Below are positions 60,558-64,000 of a DNA stretch of 64,000 nt, in pieces (the first letter of the stretch is position 1; every line of letters starts with the position of its first letter). The translations under genes were made by a program, and so were the position numbers. The stretch lies in NCBI GenBank assembly GCA_020634115.1, contig JACKCH010000012.1, positions 496,001 to 560,000 of the forward strand, given 5' to 3'. Origin of the DNA: Anaerolineaceae bacterium. GTDB taxonomy: Bacteria; Chloroflexota; Anaerolineae; Aggregatilineales; Phototrophicaceae. The notes below the pieces were generated by a model, which was given only the letters and a program-made list of their open reading frames with translations, did no database searches and had not been told where the DNA came from.

Positions 60558-60872
60558 TCAGGCATCTCCGCCTGTGGTCATGATGGGGCTTTCTGTTGCC
60601 TTGGCGCGTCGTACCTGTCGGTCAAGTAGCCACATCACAACAGTGATTGTCACCGTGATTCCCACCAGATTAAAGAGAATAAAGCCCACTGCGAGGAAGA
60701 ATTGTTCCGCCTGCCAGCCTGTCATCTCCATGACGGATGCTTCAGGATTGTTGGTACTGCGGATCAAACCAGGAAGCGGGTTTGTATTTGGTGCTGATGC
60801 GTTACGAGCCGTTAATGCCCCACCGGCGATCAATATCACCAACAAAGCCAGGACAATGCCTAATCGTTTCAC
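60558..60872 (-). CDS. small two-helix membrane protein near heme A synthase
   Basis: The 104-residue product starts at GTG 60872 with an ideal AGGAGG 5-6 nt upstream. It has one membrane segment at about 5-25 and one at about 58-80 with an outside loop between, and a short charged C-terminus. I do not recognise a family. Because it heads the ctaA-ctaB-cytochrome c run (18 nt before ctaA), it may be a small oxidase subunit or assembly factor. A longer open frame to 60977 has no ribosome site. Confidence 0.75.
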   Translation of the reverse strand: MKRLGIVLALLVILIAGGALTARNASAPNTNPLPGLIRSTNNPEASVMEMTGWQAEQFFLAVGFILFNLVGITVTITVVMWLLDRQVRRAKATESPIMTTGGDA

Positions 60873-60990
60873 AGATAACCTCCTGAAATATGGGGGGTAT
60901 ATACCTAAAATCGGGCAAGATTGTACTATTTCGCACAACCGATAGCAAGATAACTTACCGGGAAAGGATAAAACCAACGGTCCAGTCCCG

Positions 60991-61860
60991 CTAGATTTCG
61001 TCGCTGCTTACATCCATAGGGGCGTCTTCAGGGGGTTCCTGAATATCGTCGTTGACAGCGTCATTTTCTTCGGTCGCCAGATGCGCCTGACGTGAAACCT
61101 GACCTTCGTTCCCCTCGCCGGCATACACGCGTGCTTCGCTGGTGGTGTCGTTACCTTCACTGAGCGCCATTTCTAGAGGGAGTGTAAAGAAAAAGGTAGT
61201 TCCAGCACCGGGTTTGCTTTCCAGCCAGATACGACCCTGATGCTTCTGGATAATCGCCTGGACAATCGCCAGCCCCAGGCCGCTGCCTTCAATCTTTTGG
61301 CGAACCCCAGCACGCGAGCGGAAAAACCGTTCAAAGACCCGCCCCTGATCTTCTGCCGCAATACCCATCCCGGTATCCTGCACTTTAACAAGGACGGAGT
61401 CTTGCTCATTGGTAACATCAATACGCACCACACCACCATCTTTGTTGTATTTGACGGCGTTGCTCACCAGGTTGTCGAATACCTGGCCCAGGCGACGCAC
61501 ATCAGCAATAATCGGCTCCAGGTCGTCTGCAAAATAGAACTGAAACGCAATCTGCCGGGTACGGGCAACGTCGCTATGAAAGTCTGCGATCTCCTGAATC
61601 AAGGGAGGAAGATTACAGGGCTTTAGATCAAGCTGCATATTGGCATCAATCCACGAAATATCCAGTAGACGGGATACCAGATGTTCCATACGATCTAAAC
61701 CAGCCATCGCCCGCTGGAGGAATTGTTCCTGTTTCTCGTTCAATTCTCCCAGTTGTTCGACCAGATCAATGCAGCTCCGCACCGAACCGATCGGCGTTTT
61801 CAGATCATGAGCGACGATATTCAACCATTCGGCCATAGAATCAGAAGATAACATTACCAC
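60991..61860 (-). CDS. soluble histidine kinase without sensor domain
   Basis: The 289-residue product has a HisKA domain starting within 10 residues of the N-terminus, with the phospho-accepting His18 in NIVAHDLKTPIGSV. The HATPase part has DNLVSNAVKYNKDGG (N box), DTGMGIAAEDQ and GSGLGLAIVQAI. No sensor, HAMP or membrane segment is present. The last 65 residues are acidic and disordered-looking (EEPPEDAPMDVSSDE-like). No response regulator is next to it. It sits 6 nt after the BtuF-like gene. Confidence 0.9.
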   Translation of the reverse strand: MVMLSSDSMAEWLNIVAHDLKTPIGSVRSCIDLVEQLGELNEKQEQFLQRAMAGLDRMEHLVSRLLDISWIDANMQLDLKPCNLPPLIQEIADFHSDVARTRQIAFQFYFADDLEPIIADVRRLGQVFDNLVSNAVKYNKDGGVVRIDVTNEQDSVLVKVQDTGMGIAAEDQGRVFERFFRSRAGVRQKIEGSGLGLAIVQAIIQKHQGRIWLESKPGAGTTFFFTLPLEMALSEGNDTTSEARVYAGEGNEGQVSRQAHLATEENDAVNDDIQEPPEDAPMDVSSDEI

Positions 61861-61866
61861 ACACTC

Positions 61867-62766
61867 TCAATTCTCTTGCGGGCAAAACAGCGCTGGCAGC
61901 GTATCCAGCGCATAGGCCAGCCGCGTGCCATGCCAGGTGAGCAGCGAACCATCTACCAGTATAATCCGATTATTTTTAGCTGCTGGTATATCCAACCGGG
62001 AAAACAGGCGCACATGCGCATCCGTGAAGGCAAACGGCTCACTGGGCAAAATTACCATATCAGGCTGTGCGACTACCACCTCGTCCCAGGAAACACGCGG
62101 ATAACGGGTATCCTGCCCCTGTACGCGCGGGTCATCCGCCGGGTATGCCGGGGCTTCGCCCAAATCAGCCGCCAGCGGAAACCGGCGCTCCCGTTCCCCG
62201 AAAACATTGGTCGCACCGCACACGCGCAGCACATCATGGGGGTAAGTGTTGGCGTTAAACGTCATCAGCGGGTCGAGCCAGATGGGGACAAACACCCGAC
62301 ACGGCTTTTCGGCGGCTTGCACCTCACCGATCCGCAGTACCCAGTCCATCGTTTGTTCAATCAAGCGCACGCGCGGCACCATCCTCGTCTCGTCAAAGAC
62401 GTGCATGACGTTCCACAGCAGGTTAATGGCGTCACTGACGGTGCGGGGAAACGTCACCCACACCGGAATCCCGGCATCTTGCAGCGCCAGCACATCTTCT
62501 TTGCGGTTTTCCTCGCGATTGGCGATCACCAAATCAGGATTCATACCGATAATACGCCCAACATCCGGGTTTTTCGTGCCACCGATATGCGGCAATCGGG
62601 CCGTCTCCACCGCCGGGCGCACGCAGTAGTCGGTAATCGCTGTCAGGCGACTGCCCAATCCCAGGTCAAACAGCGACTCGGTCACACTCGGCACAAGCGA
62701 GATCACCGTTTTTGGCGGCTCAATGACCGGCGCTTCCATATCAAAGGTGTACGTTTTATCGTCCAT
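61867..62766 (-). CDS. BtuF-like helical-backbone metal receptor without signal peptide
   Basis: The 299-residue product has the BtuF/FecB fold: VISLVPSVTESLFDLGLGSRLTAITDYCVRP, then KNPDVGRIIGMNPDLVIANREEN, and QPDMVILPSEPFAF in the second lobe. Normal members are secreted receptors for cobalamin or siderophores. Here the N-terminus (MDDKTYTFDMEAPVIEPPK) has no signal or membrane segment, so it should be cytosolic, as in the cobalamin-binding-like orphan group. No ABC permease is nearby. It lies 6 nt after purA. Confidence 0.88.
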   Translation of the reverse strand: MDDKTYTFDMEAPVIEPPKTVISLVPSVTESLFDLGLGSRLTAITDYCVRPAVETARLPHIGGTKNPDVGRIIGMNPDLVIANREENRKEDVLALQDAGIPVWVTFPRTVSDAINLLWNVMHVFDETRMVPRVRLIEQTMDWVLRIGEVQAAEKPCRVFVPIWLDPLMTFNANTYPHDVLRVCGATNVFGERERRFPLAADLGEAPAYPADDPRVQGQDTRYPRVSWDEVVVAQPDMVILPSEPFAFTDAHVRLFSRLDIPAAKNNRIILVDGSLLTWHGTRLAYALDTLPALFCPQEN

Positions 62767-62772
62767 CAGTTT

Positions 62773-64000
62773 CTACAGGTGTACTAATTGATCGCGTTCA
62801 GGCCCCACACTCACAGTACGAATCGGTACGCCACACAGATCAGCGATACGACGGATATATGCGCGTGCCGCCGCTGGCAGATCGTCGGCATCCCGCGCCC
62901 CGGTGATGTCCTCCGACCAACCGGGAAGCGTTTCATACACCGGCTCGGCGCGTTCCAATTCCAGAGTGGTATCCGGCAGCAAATCCACTTGCCGCCCATC
63001 TACGATATAGGCGGTGGCGATTTTTAGCACGTTAAAACCGCTCAATACATCCAGTTTCGTCAGAACGAGTTCCGTAAAGCCATTGACCTCTGCCGCATAA
63101 CGGAGTGCCACCGCATCCAGCCAGCCGCAGCGGCGCGGACGTCCGGTGGTCGTCCCGTATTCATCCCAGAAATGCTCACCCGTGCCACGCAGCCGATCCG
63201 CCAGTTCGCCGTGCAATTCGGTGACCATCGGCCCACCGCCTACTCGCGTGCTGAAGCACTTGGCAACGCCAACCACCCGATCCACACGCTTCGGCCCAAA
63301 GCCCAGTCCGGTGAGCGCACCACCGGAAGTTGGCGATGAACTGGTGACGAACGGGTAATCACCGTGATCCACATCCAGCAGTGTCCCCTGCGCCCCTTCG
63401 CACAGTACCCGCGCCCCATCGTTCATACGCTGGTTGAGATAAACCGCTACATCCCGCAGATAAGGTCGTAACCGTAGCGCGGCTTCCAAGTAGGATTGGG
63501 CGGCGGCCTGCGGGTCGAGTGTCTCCACACCGTACTGCTGTTCCAAAATCACATTTGTCCGCTTCACCATCTCGTAAAGCGCATCGGCAAAGGCTTCTTC
63601 CTGCGCCATCAGACCAGTACGGATCCCCTGCCGCCCGGTTTTATCCAGGTAAGCCGGGCCAATACCACGCAGCGTTGTACCAATCGCCTCGGCACCCCGT
63701 GCCTTTTCTGAAGCCGCATCCAGCGCGATGTGTGCCGGGGTGATGATGTGTGCCCGCGTGCTGATGATTAAGCGGGATGGAGATATGTCTACGCCCATCG
63801 CTTGCAGGCCATCCATCTCTTTGACGAGGTTGACCGGGTTAATGACCATACCATTGCCCAGCACGCATGTCACCTGGTCATGCAAAATACCGGAAGGGAT
63901 TAAATGCAACTTAAAGACGGTTTCGTCCACATAGACGGTATGTCCGGCATTATCACCCCCGGCGAACCGCGCCACAATGTCCGACTGTGCCGCCAGCCAG
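62773..64000 (-). CDS. purA: adenylosuccinate synthetase, 5' end outside window
   Basis: The fragment covers all but about the first 30 residues of PurA, which makes adenylosuccinate from IMP, Asp and GTP in AMP synthesis. In the window the frame reads WLAAQSDIVARFAGGDNAGHTV from the edge. QGTLLDVDHGDYPFVTSSSP is the conserved IMP-loop region, and TTTGRPRRCGWLD and RIADLCGVPIRTVSVGPERDQ follow near the C-terminus. The GTG at 63975 is internal (Val) and not a start, because homologous residues continue to the window edge. The P-loop (GDEGKGK) lies outside the window. Confidence 0.93.
   Translation of the reverse strand, partial: WLAAQSDIVARFAGGDNAGHTVYVDETVFKLHLIPSGILHDQVTCVLGNGMVINPVNLVKEMDGLQAMGVDISPSRLIISTRAHIITPAHIALDAASEKARGAEAIGTTLRGIGPAYLDKTGRQGIRTGLMAQEEAFADALYEMVKRTNVILEQQYGVETLDPQAAAQSYLEAALRLRPYLRDVAVYLNQRMNDGARVLCEGAQGTLLDVDHGDYPFVTSSSPTSGGALTGLGFGPKRVDRVVGVAKCFSTRVGGGPMVTELHGELADRLRGTGEHFWDEYGTTTGRPRRCGWLDAVALRYAAEVNGFTELVLTKLDVLSGFNVLKIATAYIVDGRQVDLLPDTTLELERAEPVYETLPGWSEDITGARDADDLPAAARAYIRRIADLCGVPIRTVSVGPERDQLVHL

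Noticed and set aside
63975..64000. GTG 63975 as the start of purA
   Set aside because: Homologous residues (WLAAQSDIV) continue upstream to the window edge, so the GTG is an internal valine codon and the gene is partial.

Overview
This 64 kb window looks like a chromosomal segment of a bacterium from the phylum Chloroflexota, probably an Anaerolineae-like lineage. That placement is inferred from gene content and protein style: secreted and membrane-anchored proteins with long Pro/Thr-rich linkers, a DUF2142-type and YfhO-type membrane glycosyltransferase set, a topoisomerase I with an N-terminal zinc ribbon, and FHA/DUF3662 proteins near RodA and a PBP-like protein. No marker gene was searched. 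GC content is moderately high, coding density is high, and most genes sit in short runs with ATGA or 1-25 nt overlaps. I see no phage, insertion sequence, CRISPR array or rRNA. One tRNA gene is present.

Layout: 1-8.6 kb holds a partial secreted protein followed by a surface-glycan run (GT2, GT4, DUF2142, YfhO, O-antigen ligase). 8.7-9.9 kb is bS6-SSB-bS18. 10-17 kb holds a membrane-anchored parvulin, FhaA-like and FhaB-like FHA proteins, an SDR, MTA phosphorylase, RodA/FtsW and a PBP-like protein that has lost its active-site motifs. 17-25 kb holds a PHP phosphoesterase, a UPF0104 membrane protein, a C39-like/TPR surface protein, MurJ, an MBL hydrolase, a probable selenocysteine-containing thioredoxin, a phosphoglycerate-mutase-like metalloenzyme and a flavin reductase. 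25-29 kb is ffh-rpsP-KH protein-rimM-dprA. 29-35.7 kb holds a mannose-1-phosphate guanylyltransferase, topA, a Pro/Ala-rich membrane protein, greA and an MBL hydrolase.

35.9-44.7 kb encodes envelope proteins: an orphan receptor with SH3b and CARDB-like domains, an M23 lipoprotein, an SH3b transmembrane protein with a zinc-ribbon tail, a small lipoprotein and a second O-antigen ligase with TPRs. tRNA-Arg(CCG) and its terminator follow. 45-51 kb holds a secreted PPC-like protein, a B3/4-domain protein, a beta-helix/propeller protein, a clan-A glycosidase and a membrane-tethered solute-binding protein. 51-55.6 kb has an orphan ParA ATPase divergent from three glycosyltransferases. 55.6-64 kb, all on the minus strand, holds PPK2, RqcH, cytochrome c, heme O synthase, heme A synthase, a small membrane protein, a sensorless histidine kinase, a BtuF-like protein and partial purA. 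The heme A/O pair implies a heme-copper oxidase and aerobic respiration.

The most interesting item is at 23062-23544. An in-frame TGA occupies the first cysteine position of a thioredoxin CxxC motif (Sec-Ala-Gly-Cys). The frame stays open and thioredoxin-like for 75 more codons, including a Thr-Pro cis-proline site. A standard gene caller would report only an 84-residue fragment. Other points of note are the PBP-like protein lacking SxxK, SxN and KTG, several promoters placed so that the mRNA would be leaderless, and a pair of related dispersed hairpin repeats.
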